Assembly (NCBI RefSeq): GCF_030253575.1
Contig: NC_080568.1
Span: 33,599,501 to 33,663,500, forward strand
DNA from: Rhododendron vialii
Lineage: Eukaryota; Streptophyta; Magnoliopsida; Ericales; Ericaceae
Reading direction: 5' to 3'
DNA length: 64,000 nt
Positions within the stretch are counted from its first letter, which is position 1. Each line of letters starts with the position of its first letter. The notes below the pieces were generated by a model that was not told the origin of the DNA, did not search any database, and was given only the letters and a program-made list of their open reading frames with translations. This document shows, one piece after another, positions 49,380 through 61,714 of this stretch. The position numbers and the translations under genes were made by a program.

Positions 49380-50690
49380 TTGCTTCTTTTTTTTAAAGAT
49401 AGGGGTTTATGAAAAAGTCTGTCTGGGTCATGCTCAGAATCTTATCTTTTTCCACCCGGTCCCAAGCCTAGGTGACGCAAAAGGTTTCTGATGAAGCGGT
49501 TTTTGGTCACCTCCGGAAGAGGGGTACCTCAACTGTCCATCTAGTCCTTCAGCGGATGAAATGGCTTCTTGCATGCTCGATTAACGACCTGTAATACAAA
49601 ACAGAAAAGCTATGGGCACCGGCGTGGCTGTCGCCATCACCCCTCCGATGCCTAAGTCAGTCGATCTGCTTTAGAAGAGAGTATGAACTGAGTATGAGTT
49701 CTGTAGTTTTTGCATTGCGTACCTTTGTGAGGTGGAGATGTGATCTTTATATAGGCATTTTGGGAGGAATCCCTTGGGACCGAGACTCTTAAGTCTCATC
49801 CGCTCGTGGCGGGTATAGATAGGGGTTGGAGTGTCCTCCTTACCTAGGACTTCTTAGGTCCTTATCAGGTTTGAGGAGTCCCTTCACCTTTGGACTCTTG
49901 TACCTGCTTATCAGGTTAAGAGTTCTTACGGTGCTGGGACCTCTTGGGCTTATCCGCACATGACGGAAATAGGTTGGAGTGTCCTCCTTATCTAGGACTT
50001 CTTAGGTCCTTATCAGGTTTGAGGAGTCCCTTCACCTTTGGACTCTTGTGCCTGCTTATTAGGTTAGGAGTCCAATTGGTGGACGGATCTCTGTAGTTAT
50101 CCTTTATGGACCGTGGCTTGACCTCTTCTAAGGAGATAAGGCTTGTGGCTGCTCCCTGAGTTCCCTTCGTGCATGGGTTTCTCACGGTTATCCCTTGAGA
50201 TTTGCAGCCTCATCTCTTGGGATGAGATAAGGCCTTGGATATTCTAGAAGGGGAATAAGAGTATGACTTCTCTGAGTCTTTTCGACTGTACGAACCTCTT
50301 GCATGGAGTGTCTCATAAGTCTGGTTGCAGGTTTGTCATATTTTTCGAGCTCACTTGGTGAGCTGAGCTCGGTATCTTTCTATGAGCTGTGTTCGTGAGC
50401 TGGCCTCCGTCCTTGGACTGGTTTAATAGAGGCTAGCTATTATAGGCTAGATTCCATGTTTTTGGGACTCTAGCTCGAGCCCTTAAGGCTGTGCTCGCAA
50501 GTTCTCTGGTTTGGGCTGACCTTGGGATGACCTTTGCCCTTAGACTGGTCCACTGAGCTCAATTCTTCAAACTAAGCTTCATGTCACTAGGTCCTCTACA
50601 TGGCTCTTCATGTTGTGCTAGGCTTCCTGGTCTGGGCTGATCTTGGGAGGTTATTTCCTACTTATGAGTTTCGTTTTAGGTAACTGACAG
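49380..50690 (-). mobile_element. LTR retrotransposon remnant or solo LTR
   Basis: On the minus strand GCCTATATAAAGATCACATC (a TATA element near 49755-49767) is followed about 100 bp later by CTGACTTAGGCATCGGAGGG, a layout seen in many plant LTRs. A possible start TGTCAGTTACC lies at 50690. No coding domain or matching target duplication was found. It interrupts the repeated NLR-flank block. Confidence 0.55.
49776..50072. repeat. 148-bp tandem duplication inside the LTR remnant
   Basis: GGTTGGAGTGTCCTCCTTA begins at 49824 and again at 49972. The units agree for about 100 bp (TAGGACTTCTTAGGTCCTTATCAGG...TTCACCTTTGGACTCTTG) with a few substitutions. Confidence 0.85.
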
Positions 50691-50953
50691 ACAATGCATA
50701 AAAACTCTGTTAGATCTCTACAACATGAATCCTAATATGGGTATATGAATAAAGTGCTGCCACTAGCGAGTAGGGTAGAAAACCGTAGTATTTGGTACGT
50801 AGTTGTACTTGAGGGAGAACAGCGGTTGGTATTTTATATTTGAGTGAGAACGTGAGAACACAGAATTAGTCTGTGTATGTCTACGAAGAAATAAAAGATT
50901 CTGAACTATCCTATCATGTTGTGTGCAGATAATAGAGTCACAATCCGCACAAG

Positions 50954-51364
50954 TCATTTACAATCTAAAATAATATAGTCACAATCCGCATAAGTCCTCT
51001 CGTTGTTCATAGCTTGAACCACTTGCTTAGCATCGCCTTCCACTTCATTCCGTTTGATGCTCTGTTCCAATGCTGCCATTAACGCAAATTGGAAACCCAT
51101 GGCTTCAACAACTCGAGGTGAAAATTTCCCACCCATTGACCGGATAGCAGCCCCGATGATCACAGTATCACACCCTCTGAATTTCGAGCAACCATTCCCA
51201 CACCACAACAGATTGGTATTCCTCCGTTTGGGTAAGACCTTCCCTAGTGTTATCTTTGAACCTGCTCCGTTTGGTTTGGGTAAGACCTTCCCTGGTGAAG
51301 TGTGTCCCTGCTCAAGGACAGATTGGTATTCCTCCCAAGAACCTTGTGCCTTATCGAAAACCAC
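50954..51364 (-). pseudogene. RNase H-like fragment
   Basis: An open stretch of 136 codons contains VIIGAAIRSMGGKFSP, EAMGFQFALMAALEQSI and VEGDAKQVVQAMNNE, the pattern of the plant RNase H-like (RVT_3) domain at the C-terminus of LINE ORF2 or of its many host-like derivatives. The upstream part has a GKVLPK repeat and no catalytic motif. No promoter or complete domain is evident, so it is most likely a retroelement relic near the NLR gene. The end is duplicated: ACAATCCGCA(C/T)AAGTC occurs at 50939 and again near 50980. Confidence 0.55.
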
Positions 51365-51889
51365 TTTAGGATACCACCGTTGTTGACTTAACTCTCACAG
51401 TCTCACTTATTAGTTAACTAGCTTTTGCGTTAACTAATCTAGTAGAAGTTTTTAAATTGCAATTTGTCTTAATTAAGGTCACGTGAACTTAAATGGAACA
51501 GTACCGAATCGACAGAGCCTTGAAAGGATATATAATTTCTATATTGCAATTAGTGTGCCCGGTTCATCGAGCTGCACTGTAGCTGATCTTGATAATTAAT
51601 TTTTTAATTGACAGCCTGTACATAACTATTCTTGTTAATGAATGCAAATCTTACATGTGATTTAGCTGGTCTGTCTTTGTCTGCTGCTAAAAAATGTTGG
51701 ATCTCCACTCAACCACCGTCCGTAGATATACTACTGAATAATGAGTCCCCTGATTTGGGCCTGAGTCATTTTAATAGTTAAGAAATCGTTGAGCTCTTAA
51801 TTAGGTCCCCTACTAAAAAATTAGCTGCCGTTTGCAAGTCTATTAAGAGCCATAAGCAGCCTCTACTTTCTAGCTGCTTCACAGAAATT

Positions 51890-51890
<1 letters not shown>

Positions 51891-51928
<38 letters not shown>
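51891..51928. repeat. (AG)n tract abutting the NLR start codon
   Basis: Nineteen AG units directly precede the ATG at 51929, with no spacer. GA/CT tracts in leaders can bind BPC/GAGA-type factors; variable length could affect expression. Confidence 0.9.
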
Positions 51929-51931
<3 letters not shown>

Positions 51932-54556
51932 TCTGACGCTGCTGTGCAATATCTCTTGGAAAGCCTCAAACAGCTTGTACTCTACAATGCTAAGTTGATC
52001 ATCAATGTGAGGGGCGAAGTTGATGGTCTTATACGCGATCTTCCATTGATGAAAGCCATAATTGAGGTTTCGACAGAGATGGGCAGAGAGGATGCTGTCG
52101 TGAAAGAGCTGGTGAGTCGCATCAGAGCTGTGACTTTCGAGGCAGAAGATGCTGTCGATGCCTACATGGTTGAGGCCACTAGTTATAACCATAAGGGCAA
52201 AAAATGGCTCCAGAAAGTGTTCGGTGGCATTAGTCATGCTTCTAAGCTTCGCGACGTTGCAAAGAACGTTCAAACCATAAAGGAAGAAGTGGACAAAATG
52301 AACAATTACCAGATGTTACGTGAAGCCCTTCAACGCAGAGGCCCTGCTGGCCGAAGGAGGATGGAGAGGAGGCTCCCCGATGTTGAAAAAGACAACGTGG
52401 TGGGATTTGACGAAGCAACAGCAACGCTAATTGATCGGCTCACCGGAAAAACTGAAGACCTACAAGTAATCTCGATCATAGGTATGGGCGGGCTGGGCAA
52501 GACAACTCTGGCTAATAAGGTGTATAACGACCCTATAGTTTCGCATGAATTTTCAACTCTCGCCTGGATTTATGTATCTCCAACTTATAGCAAAGATAAG
52601 TTGTTCCTTTCCATTCTGAAAGGTGTTACTCAAGTCACAGGCGACATGTCTAACATGGGTGAAGACGAGTTGGCTGAAGAAGTCCGTCGCCAACTCACTT
52701 GGAAATATTTAATTGTTGTGGATGATGTGTGGGAGAAGAAGGATTGGGATAGCATTAAGAAGGCTTTCCCCAACCACAAAAACGGAAGCAGAATCTTGCT
52801 AACGACTCGATTCAAACCTGTGGCTGTGCATGCTGATCAGCGTAGCCCACCATATGAATTGGATTTTTTAACTCACGATCAAAGTTGGGTGCTGCTCCAG
52901 AAGAAGGTTTTTGATGGAGGAGATTGCCCTCAAGAAGACTTGAAGGATGTCGGAATTCAAATTGCAGGAGAATGCGATGGTCTACCACTCGCAGTTGTGG
53001 TAATTGCCGGAATACTTCAAAACGACATATCCACGGGTGCGTGGGAGATCATAGCTAAAAGTGTCAAGGCATTCCTTGTCAGGGAGGAAGAGGGTTTGAT
53101 GGAAGTGCTAGCTCTTAGCTACTATCACTTACCGCCTCACTTGAAAGGATGCTTCCTTTATTTTGGAGTCTTCCCACAAGACTACAAGATCCCTTTCTGG
53201 ATACTGATCCGATTATGGATTGCCGAGAGATTTGTACAAACATCTGAGAATGTATGCTTGGAGGAGATGGCCGAGGAGCACTTGAAGGATCTGGTTGCGA
53301 GAAACCTATTGTTGGTGGAACAAAGGAGTTTCAGTGGTCGAATCAAAACATGTCGTATTCATGATATGTTGCGCGATTTGTGCTTGAGAGAAGCTCAAGC
53401 AGAGGACTTCTTATTCGAGATCAAAGAGGGTGGGAGTACCCCCGCTGTAAGTACCATCAATCGTCGCCTTTGTATTCATTCTGGTGTTTTGAAATACATT
53501 GCTACCAAACCTTCTCGCCCCCATGTCCGCTCTTTCTTGTGCTTCGCCAAGGATCAAGTCAACCTACCCCCTGCACATGTAGGATACATCCCTGACGAGT
53601 TTAAATTGCTGAGGGTATATCACATTCAGCCCATTAGTTTTCCCCGATTTCCCAGTGAGATAGAACAATTAGTTCATCTCACTTATGTAGCCTTCTCCGG
53701 TGACTTCAAAACTATTCCTGCTGCCGTGTCCAACCTTTGGAACCTACAAACTCTTATTGCCGAAACATCCTCACGCACCACACGCACCATTGACATTAAA
53801 GCAGACATTTGGAAAATGTTGAAGTTGAGGCACCTGCATACAAACAAGCCCAGTCAGTTGCATGACCCTGTAGCCAAAAAAACTGAGGGTCATGATAGCC
53901 TACAAACCCTTACCACCGTCACGCCCCAGAGTTGTACTGAGGGTGTCTTAGGCCGGACTCCATGCCTAAAGAAGCTTGGAATCCGTGGGAAACTAGCCAC
54001 CCTCCTTGAGGAGAAGGGAGGGTCTCTTTTTGATAACCTTACCACGTTAGAACAACTTGTGACATTGAAGTTGTTGAATGACGTATTCCCTGAGCCTCCT
54101 TCTGAATTTAAACTCCAGAGACTTCCCCCGTGCAACAAATTCCCACCAAACTTGAAAAGGCTAACCTTTGCCGATACCTTTCTTGAGTGGGAGCAAATGC
54201 ACGTGCTGGGGATGTTGCCAAAACTTGAGGAGCTCAAGTTAAAGGACAACGCGTTCACAGGGGTAAGGTGGAGTCTAGTCGACGGGGATTTCCAGAAACT
54301 CAAAGCTTTGCAAATTTGGAAGACAGATCTGGTGTACTTGGTGGCCAAAGCTGATCATTTCCCAAGCCTTCAGCACATTGTTCTTAAGGACTGCACCAAG
54401 CTATGGGAGATCCCTTCTAGTTTGGGCGATGTAAAAACACTCCAGACAATCAAGCTTCATCAAACGTCACGTACCGCTGCAGATTCTGCCAGGAAAATCA
54501 AACAGCAGCAGCAAGAAAGCAAGCTTAAGCTTGATATCTTCCCATCGGATCTTTGA
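51929..54556 (+). CDS. CC-NBS-LRR resistance protein (R1/RPP13-like)
   Basis: Intronless 875-codon gene. A Rx-type coiled coil (1-150) has EAEDAVDAYM (71-80) in place of EDVID. The NB-ARC domain holds the P-loop GMGGLGKT (185-192), kinase 2 LIVVDDVW (261-268), RNBS-B NGSRILLTTR (285-294), GLPLA (351-355), RNBS-D CFLYFGVFPQDYKIP (408-422) and an MHD-motif variant, IHD (477-479). Irregular leucine-rich repeats follow (about 540-850) and a Gln/Lys-rich tail. NLRs of this class bind ADP/ATP and trigger immune signalling in the cytosol on effector recognition; the effector is unknown. All nucleotide-binding motifs are intact, so it looks functional. It starts straight after an (AG)n leader. The P-loop codons are the usual target region of miR482/2118, by inference only. 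Confidence 0.96.
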
Positions 54557-57193
54557 CAGGGCTCATCTCCAGGTTGGTAAAGATTTTACCTTCGTAGTAT
54601 ATAGGAGTATATAGTTTCAGATCATGGATTTTCAATGAAAGATGAAATGTAGGGGCAAAAATCACAATCATTTTTTTTACCTGGATGGGCCTAGCAAATT
54701 TTTTTTTTTGTCCTTATCATTTTGTCAACGTCATTTTCTTCCCATTCTCCTAATCTAAACCAATTAAAAAAAGTACCTCATGCTTGCAGTCTTTGTATCA
54801 TATGTTTAGACGTAATATACTCTAAATCTGTTTTAAGTTCGCGTATAGGGAACACATCGGTATTTGAAAGTCTTCTAATTAATGAATGTGCAGTTACAGA
54901 ATTCAGTAGATAATAAAGTCGGCTCGTTGAATATAGATATATTTTTCAGAAGTTTTTAGGAACTCTTATTCGTGTTAATATATAAGATAAACAAATGAAA
55001 GTATAAAGTCCATTGCTCGAGAAATAAAGAACAGCGTTTGGGTGTCACAATAGTAAACCCAATATATTGTCTATAAAAGCGCTAAGCATACAACTATCAT
55101 GGATAGAATGGTACCTCAATTTCATTTGTTGAAAAGTAAACTTGATTTTAAGAATTATGAGCTCTCAGGTATTGTGTAGACATGCACATGATACATGAAT
55201 GGTGCGGCTGGTCTTCTGAAGTATTTATGTATTTAGATAAAGGGTCATGACTTTAGAGATTCATGTACTTGGCTAGGTTCATGTTATTAGGACCCTAGAA
55301 AATATACCTTTGAAAATCTAGTGGCCAATGTAGAGACAAAAAGAGAAAAGAGTGAGTTTGAGTAGAGTGAATGAACTACAATGAACTAGTCAAGTGTTAA
55401 TGGAGTAATGTGAAGTATTTTGTTACACAAATAGCATGTTATCTCCTCCTCTACGGCTCTTCCCAACTAAGCTTATGGATCTCAACCATGACTGACTTTG
55501 AAATGATAGTAGATTCATTGGAGGTCCATAATAATTGCTTAAGATAGTCAATCCCCAAATTATAGTAATTGTGTAAGATAGTTTAGAGCTTCCATCGATC
55601 TTGCATGTTCAAACTATGGAATTGTTTCACTTTTGTATTGGAATTGGATAATAGCAAGTAATATATATAGCTACACTTACCGTAAGTAATTAATAGAGTT
55701 TCCTACATTTGTGGGAAGCAATGCTGTGAAGCAGTTTCCCCAGCGTAACCTACTCGTGTAGTATTCAATGTCCTGTTGTAGGCGGACAGTTTTCCGTTCC
55801 ATGTGACTGCTCTAAAACTGGAGCGGCAGGTGCGAATGTGCGATGTCGATTTCTGTAAACAACATAAGTGAACACCAATTATTTATTGGAAAGACCGTCA
55901 TACTCCATCCAACCTAGGTGGGATGGGCTCGCTATGACACCCCAAAAAACAATTTGGCATTTTGTTTTTATGGTTCACAGGTTACTGTTGGATATCATTC
56001 AGAAGTTGTTATTGCAATTATTTGTGAGCTGCTACTACTCTTGTGATACATTGTTGAGATGCATACTTTGTTCTTGATACCTTATTGAGATGCATATCAC
56101 GTTCCTGATAGTAATTGTTGAGGCGCATAATTTCTTCACATCAGCTTCTAAGAAAATAGTACCAGATTATTGTTCCATTTATTCGTGGGCCACATTCATA
56201 TGCACTTTCCCTTGGCATGCTAAATTACTCCATGAGTTTTTAGCTGACGAAATTATTCCGCACATTCTTCAGGTGATAATTCAGATGGCAATTGATGATT
56301 TGCAGCACCTTTGGAACCCACCTGTTGGACCTCTAGGGCGTCATTTGTCTCGTATTTGTGTTTAATGAAGTATTATTGTTTGTTTTGTAGTATAAGTTGT
56401 ATTTGAATAAATGGTGGATGTGTGGATCCCACTGACACGTATGGTCGTTCATTTGAACTCTTGCATTTTGGTATAATTTAGCACTCGTTTACAATATATT
56501 GAGTTGTTAGGTTATTTAGGCTTCGTTGCCTATGGCCCACGGCTGGTCTTGCTTCCTGAATCGGGTTGTGACAGTAAGTACTACTATATGCCATGCCTAA
56601 TCAAATTTTGCTATGGGCTATGTTCCATGACCTGTTTTATCATTAATCTTCTGAATGACTTTTTATGTCCTTAGCTTGAAACAATTCTTACATTTAACCA
56701 TCAGAGGATGATATATTGGCTCCGGAACAGGTTCGTAACTACAACTTTCTGTACATGCTATATATCGAATTTTAGTGTTCGGATGGAAGAAACAAACCCA
56801 CGCACAATAGCGAACGGCTATTGATTTACCCACAAATCTTGTACATACGCAGTCTCGCACACCACACCACATTGGATGGGGGCAGAACCCGGTGGGGGCA
56901 AGCTCGTCTCACTCAGTTTCCTGATTTCCTCACACTCACTGCACGTCACATATGCACACTGATATATGTACAAGAACCAACTGGAAATGAACACATATCT
57001 CACCTAATTAGGAGTCTAGTTCCCTACCAAACGAAAATAATAAAGTTTACCTAATTTGAACATTTAGGAAGGGATTTTCAAAAAAAAAACATTTAGGAAG
57101 GGAAACCCAAATTAAAGGAGTGCTCGAAAAATACATTAGTCATTCCAGAGGTGAACTGTTACTTAGCAAGAGAAGTAGATTGACTAAGAATAA
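54557..57193. other. Downstream flank of the NLR gene, no gene
   Basis: The NLR 3' untranslated region probably ends before about 54.9 kb. At 56050-56134 a unit TTGTTGAGATGCATA is repeated about three times. A TG...CA stretch 55934-56572 (TGACACCCC to GGGTTGTGACA) has LTR-like ends but no matching target duplication. No exon recognised. Confidence 0.45.
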
Positions 57194-58724
57194 TTTTTTT
57201 TTTGGAACACGTTAGAAATTCATTAATATTAATAAAGATTACAACCTACCGTGTGCCTCTAATACATCTGGGGAAAAACCTATTGCACATAAGTGAACAA
57301 AATACGTAGCCAAATCAAATAAAGGAATCAAGTCCAGCGATAAATTGATCAGACTAGCAGAAGTCAGAGCCTCGCATGTGATGTGTCGATGTCCAGCTGT
57401 CACAGTAGTTCCACAATTGACGATGCTTTCCACAGTAACCCGACCGATTCCAACCTAATGCGACCGATGCCAATCTAATGGCTTTTTTTACACTTTCCGG
57501 TAGAGAGCACCGCGTGCATGGGATAAACATCATGCAACTAGATGGCCGAAAAAGTCAACTGCAGCGCAGAATCGATAGTGAAAATGAAGTCCACACCGCA
57601 ACCGTGGTTATTGAACCATGAACTACTAAGAACCATGAACTACTAAAAGCGAAGAAACCTCCACCGCAAATGCTTAATCTACCCCCCCAACACACAGAAA
57701 ATAAGGAAACTTATAACACACCAAAAGACTAAACTAATGCATATCAAGAGCACTGCAGGTCCGCAACTGTGGTAAGCGTAAGCCACCAACAACGAGCAAA
57801 CCAAAACAAATGTGAGTCTAGTAAATCCCATCGCATCGAGCAGTCCCTTGAACAACCTCAGCCGAAGAATTTGATCAAAGGCAGCCAAACCGCTGGCTGG
57901 ACCGTGCCCATTATTTAACGGCGGCCAACACAGATCAGTTAGCCATTAACCCAGAACTTGCAAAACCATTCGCGGCAACAAACCCCACCTACAAAGTGAA
58001 ACCCCAGCCAACACCCAAACTAAACTGTAGCGGTGAATAGCGCCGCTGCGGCGAGCATCACTTGATCTACTACCGTAACCTGCAACAAATAACAAAACAC
58101 AAACCCCAAAAAACACCAGACATGCATACACAATCCGGTCTTGAGATGGCCGATCGTTCCGGATGGGGAAGGGGAGAACGAATAGGGGAACCAGAACCCA
58201 TCGGTGAGGGAAGAACAAAAAAAGATCCGATCGGACGGGGAGGGGGAAATCGGAGAAGGGGGGGCCGATTGGAACAAAGGACAGACGGGGAGGGGGGAAT
58301 CGAAATAGGGGGGCCGATCGGCTGTGAACAGTAGATAGGGAAGGAAAATCCTGGATGCTCGACGGGAGGGGCTATCAGAGTCGGGGGAGTTAAGCGAACG
58401 GGGAATGAGGGACCGATTTGTGGGTGAATATCCGGCAACAGGGGGGTTGATCGGGAAACAAAGGGGCTGATCGGTGGAGGTTGTGGGTTGTTCTCTGGAC
58501 GAGATGAGTGGCGTTCAGAACGCCGTTGGTCTGCAGAGGAGAGGTCACCCGATGCCGGAGGTGCGCCAATCACCGGAAACAGACCTGAGAGAGATACTTA
58601 TTCATGGAGGGGAGGGGTGGGCAGCGGCGGAGTGAGGCGGGGGAGGCGGCGGCAGCCCCCTCCCCCCAAAACCCACAGATCAGGCGGCTGTTTTTTTGCT
58701 TCTTCTGCACGCTACCTTTTTTCT

Positions 58725-58770
<46 letters not shown>
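57194..58770 (-). mobile_element. Possible retroposed sequence with GC-rich 5' end
   Basis: Read on the minus strand, a GC-rich proline-codon-rich 5' part (58070-58670) grades into AT-richer DNA that ends with an A10 tract at 57194-57203, the polarity of a LINE or processed transcript, like the proven retroposon at 47.4 kb. No reverse transcriptase, and no target duplication was found. Open frames here (up to 167 codons) show no domain. Confidence 0.35.
58727..58766. repeat. (AG)n microsatellite
   Basis: Twenty AG units in a GC-rich stretch. Confidence 0.9.
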
Positions 58771-58771
<1 letters not shown>

Positions 58772-59468
58772 TTCCCGTGGAGGTAGTTGTAGAGAGAGCT
58801 CCCCTAAGAACAAATTTAAGTGTACAACTTGTTTAGGTCCCATTATTGAGGGTCTTGGCGGGGTTAGCTTCGGTAAAGACTCTTCAATTTGAACCTCTAC
58901 CGAGTTTTAACTTTCAGGTTTCCAGTGCCGCCCTTACGCCAAATTTTGGTCTTTCCACCATGTAATATGCGCTTGTCTAAACAATTTTCTACCAAATGAG
59001 TTACCAGGAAAATAAAAATAAAAAAACTTTGTGGCAAATGGAGTAGTATAGTCGTCCTGGACTGTGTAATCTAACATTTGAATGTCTCTGAGGAGGGTAA
59101 TTGCTGCAGTAAAGAGAAAAGAACTCTTCATCGGGGCACCTTTAGTTCTGCGGAAACTTCAATTTCTATCCATCACACACTCTCTACGCTGTAACAACAA
59201 TATCGTTGGGTTTCTATTGTTTTGAGAGTTGTGCACTTCTACATAATTTCTATTTTTGTTGTTTTGTTGTTATTGTCATTGTCGTGGTAGCCATTAGCGT
59301 ATGTTATCTTTTTATTATCATCCATTCATCCCACCAGAGGATAAGGCCTTCCCGAAAGGTACTCCACTTAGAACCAGTGTTGTAGACGAGTTTCTCCTTA
59401 TTATCTCCACTATGATTCTGCCTGCCATTTTCTCATAGGATGTCCTTTTATAGGACTATAAAGATACT
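58771..59468. other. Spacer without a recognisable gene
   Basis: No coding exon or element found. Confidence 0.45.
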
Positions 59469-59975
59469 TTACATATCCCCGGGGATGAAGATAAAGCCAC
59501 CAAAGAAATCATCACTAGTTATTGGAGGTAACCCTACTACAATCTTGTCAGCTACAAACCGAATTGGTTCAACAATCGAAGTTCCAACCAAAAACATGGC
59601 ACATAATATGAAGAAAGCCATTGTAGTTTTCTCATTAAACACATTAAACACAGAGTGTTTTCTCATTGGCTGAATGACAACATCATCTGAGCCACTACAA
59701 AGGTTGACCAACTCATCTGATGAGGCACAATCACCATCAATGTCTCCCAACTCTTCAATAACAGATGCATAGTCTGCACCATGACTACCCTCAGTTGTTC
59801 CCAAGCCATACCAGTTTACATCCCTGTCAATGTTATCCTCAACTATTTGATCATCATCTGTAAACCCATAATCATTGCATGTCATAGAACACTTCATCAT
59901 CGTTTCTATCAGAACAAAAGTCAGGGTCATATTCATCACTGGTATCCCATCTACTTCAGCCTCCAGGTCCTCCAC
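59469..59975 (-). pseudogene. Probable MULE transposase N-terminal fragment
   Basis: The translated frame has acidic stretches typical of MuDR-type N-termini (DGIPVMN, GFTDDDQIVEDNIDRDVNWYGL, SSDELVNLCSGSDD) followed by VFNVFNEKTTM, where MULE proteins have a short conserved lead into the MuDR domain. After that the sequence turns hydrophobic and unlike the family, implying a frame break or rearrangement. No DDE catalytic domain or zinc finger nearby. Identification rests on recalled family style, so it is tentative. Confidence 0.4.
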
Positions 59976-61313
59976 GTGGACAATACCTTAACTCTTCTTA
60001 CTACCTGTGCCCTCATCTCCCACATGGGCCTTACCCTTGTGTTTATTAGTACTTATGGTAACCTCATTTATACCTCTACCCTTGATGGGCATTGGGTATT
60101 AACAGATTGGGCCTTAGATTTGGCTGGTGGCATATACGTTCTACACTTCTACTCCTCTTGGAAGGTTAGGTAAGGTCCAACCTTGTGGTCTGAGAAATAG
60201 GTGGGCTATTATTGGATGTCACCAAAGGCCTTTTGGAAAGTGGACTACTGTGTGCCTCATAGAAAATGGGCTACTGGTGGACTTCTTGGAAATTGGGCTC
60301 GTAGTTTGAGAAAATGACGGCTAAGAACGTGTTTGATAATTAATATCTTCCAAGGACATTTTTAGTATTAACAAATGTTCTCAGCATGTCCTTAGCGGGT
60401 GTTAATTATCAAAATACGTCCTAAGCTAGTAATTCTAGTACTTTTGGATAGTGGGCTAGTACTTTTGGGTAGTGGGCTTGTAATTCTAGTACTTTTGTAG
60501 TTTTGGTGATTTTGGGTAGTACTCTTGGGTAGTGGGCTAGTGGTCCTTGTATAATTCAAACACTCTGAACTGTGCGGCCACATACATGTCCATGTCTATG
60601 TCCTAAGGTCAGTTTTTTTTTTTGTTGAAAATTTCCCTTTTATTTTAAAATTGGAGCAATTATGTAGAGTTAAAAAGTGCTGTCGGGCGCCTAGCTAGAT
60701 ACTGCCGTTGCAGTACAAGAGGCAATCCAAGGGATGCCAACAGACATAAATACAATAATATGTGGAAAAAGGAGGATTTTGGAATAACACTGATCATTAG
60801 AAAAAACATCTTAATGCTCCTGTTTTTTTTTTTCTTATTGGAGTCAGGTGGTCATCTTTTTTTTTTTGTGTGTGTAATTTTCAGATAACTTTTAATCGGT
60901 TGGCATCCACAGAATACTATTTTTTTTATTTAAAATCGTTTTCATCCTTGTTTTATTTTTATTTTTATTTTTAATTCTTTCCCTTTATCATTATCTTTGA
61001 TTGGTACGCTGCGGCTCTGCCCAAGTTGCAACCCGACTTATTTTTTTAATAAGGCTACAAGTATTTGTTTATCTTTAAGTGTGTCATTTACCCATTCATC
61101 CCTTGTTTTTTACTAATTTAAGTCATGAATCACGATTGTAAGGTACTACTAATATTATCTTGATTTGTTTAGTTGGTGACTTGCGTTCAAGAATTTATTA
61201 TCGTGACTTGCAGCAGATCCAAGTTGTTGTTGAGGTGTGAACTAAGCCAATTTATGACCATACAGTAGTTTCTGTCCGGACAGGTCTAAAAATTTAAAGA
61301 AGAATTTAACCAA
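59976..61313. other. Repeat-rich spacer
   Basis: Contains AGTGGACTACTG/GTGGGCTA-type degenerate repeats from about 60190, and T-rich simple sequence at 60612-60980. No gene recognised. Confidence 0.45.
60421..60545. repeat. Minisatellite of about 20-25 bp units
   Basis: CTAGTACTTTTGG(G/A)TAGTGGGCTAGT-like units recur about five times with small deletions. Confidence 0.7.
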
Positions 61314-61705
61314 GGGAAAGTCTACAGCCACCGCACGCCTTGTGGGGCCTACTCCGAGCCCATCACGAATGATCCGAACCGTTTAATAATTTAAAAAAAA
61401 AGAACTGAGTATGCCATACAGAACATCAACTCGATCCGATATGTGTAGGTGTTCGGATCAAGCTTCTCATCTTTTTGTACACCAGAAAATTAATCTTTCC
61501 ATTTTTTTTTATTTTCCAAAGATGAGAAGCTTGATTCGAACACCTACACATATTAGATCGAGCTGATGTTCCTCGTAGCCCACTCAAATTTTTTTAAAAA
61601 AACTATTGAACGGATCGGATCATCCGTGCGAGGCCCGGAGTGAGTCCCACACGGCATGCGCTTGCCGGCCACCGCATTTTTGGTGCGGTGGCTGTAGCAC
61701 TACTC
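61314..61705. mobile_element. 392-bp foldback MITE, Mutator-type
   Basis: Arms start GGGAAAGTCTACAGCCACCGC and, inverted, GAGTAGTGCTACAGCCACCGC. Inner arms match over GTGTAGGTGTTCG and AAGCTTCTCATCTTT. It is flanked by a perfect 9-bp duplication TTTAACCAA (61305-61313 and 61706-61714). The right terminus resembles the terminus of the 34.07-kb element (GAGTAATGCTA), suggesting one family. Confidence 0.85.
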
Positions 61706-61714
61706 TTTAACCAA

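Noticed and set aside
53890..54348. Long open frame antisense to the NLR leucine-rich repeats
   Set aside because: A reverse-strand shadow of the intact NLR gene.
55934..56572. LTR-like TG...CA unit
   Set aside because: Ends TGACA/TGTCA fit, but the flanking pentamers CGCTA and GTAAG do not match, and no primer-binding site or partner LTR was found.
58070..58573. Proline-rich 167-codon open frame
   Set aside because: GC-rich composition keeps frames open on both strands; no domain, no splice context and several overlapping frames of similar length.
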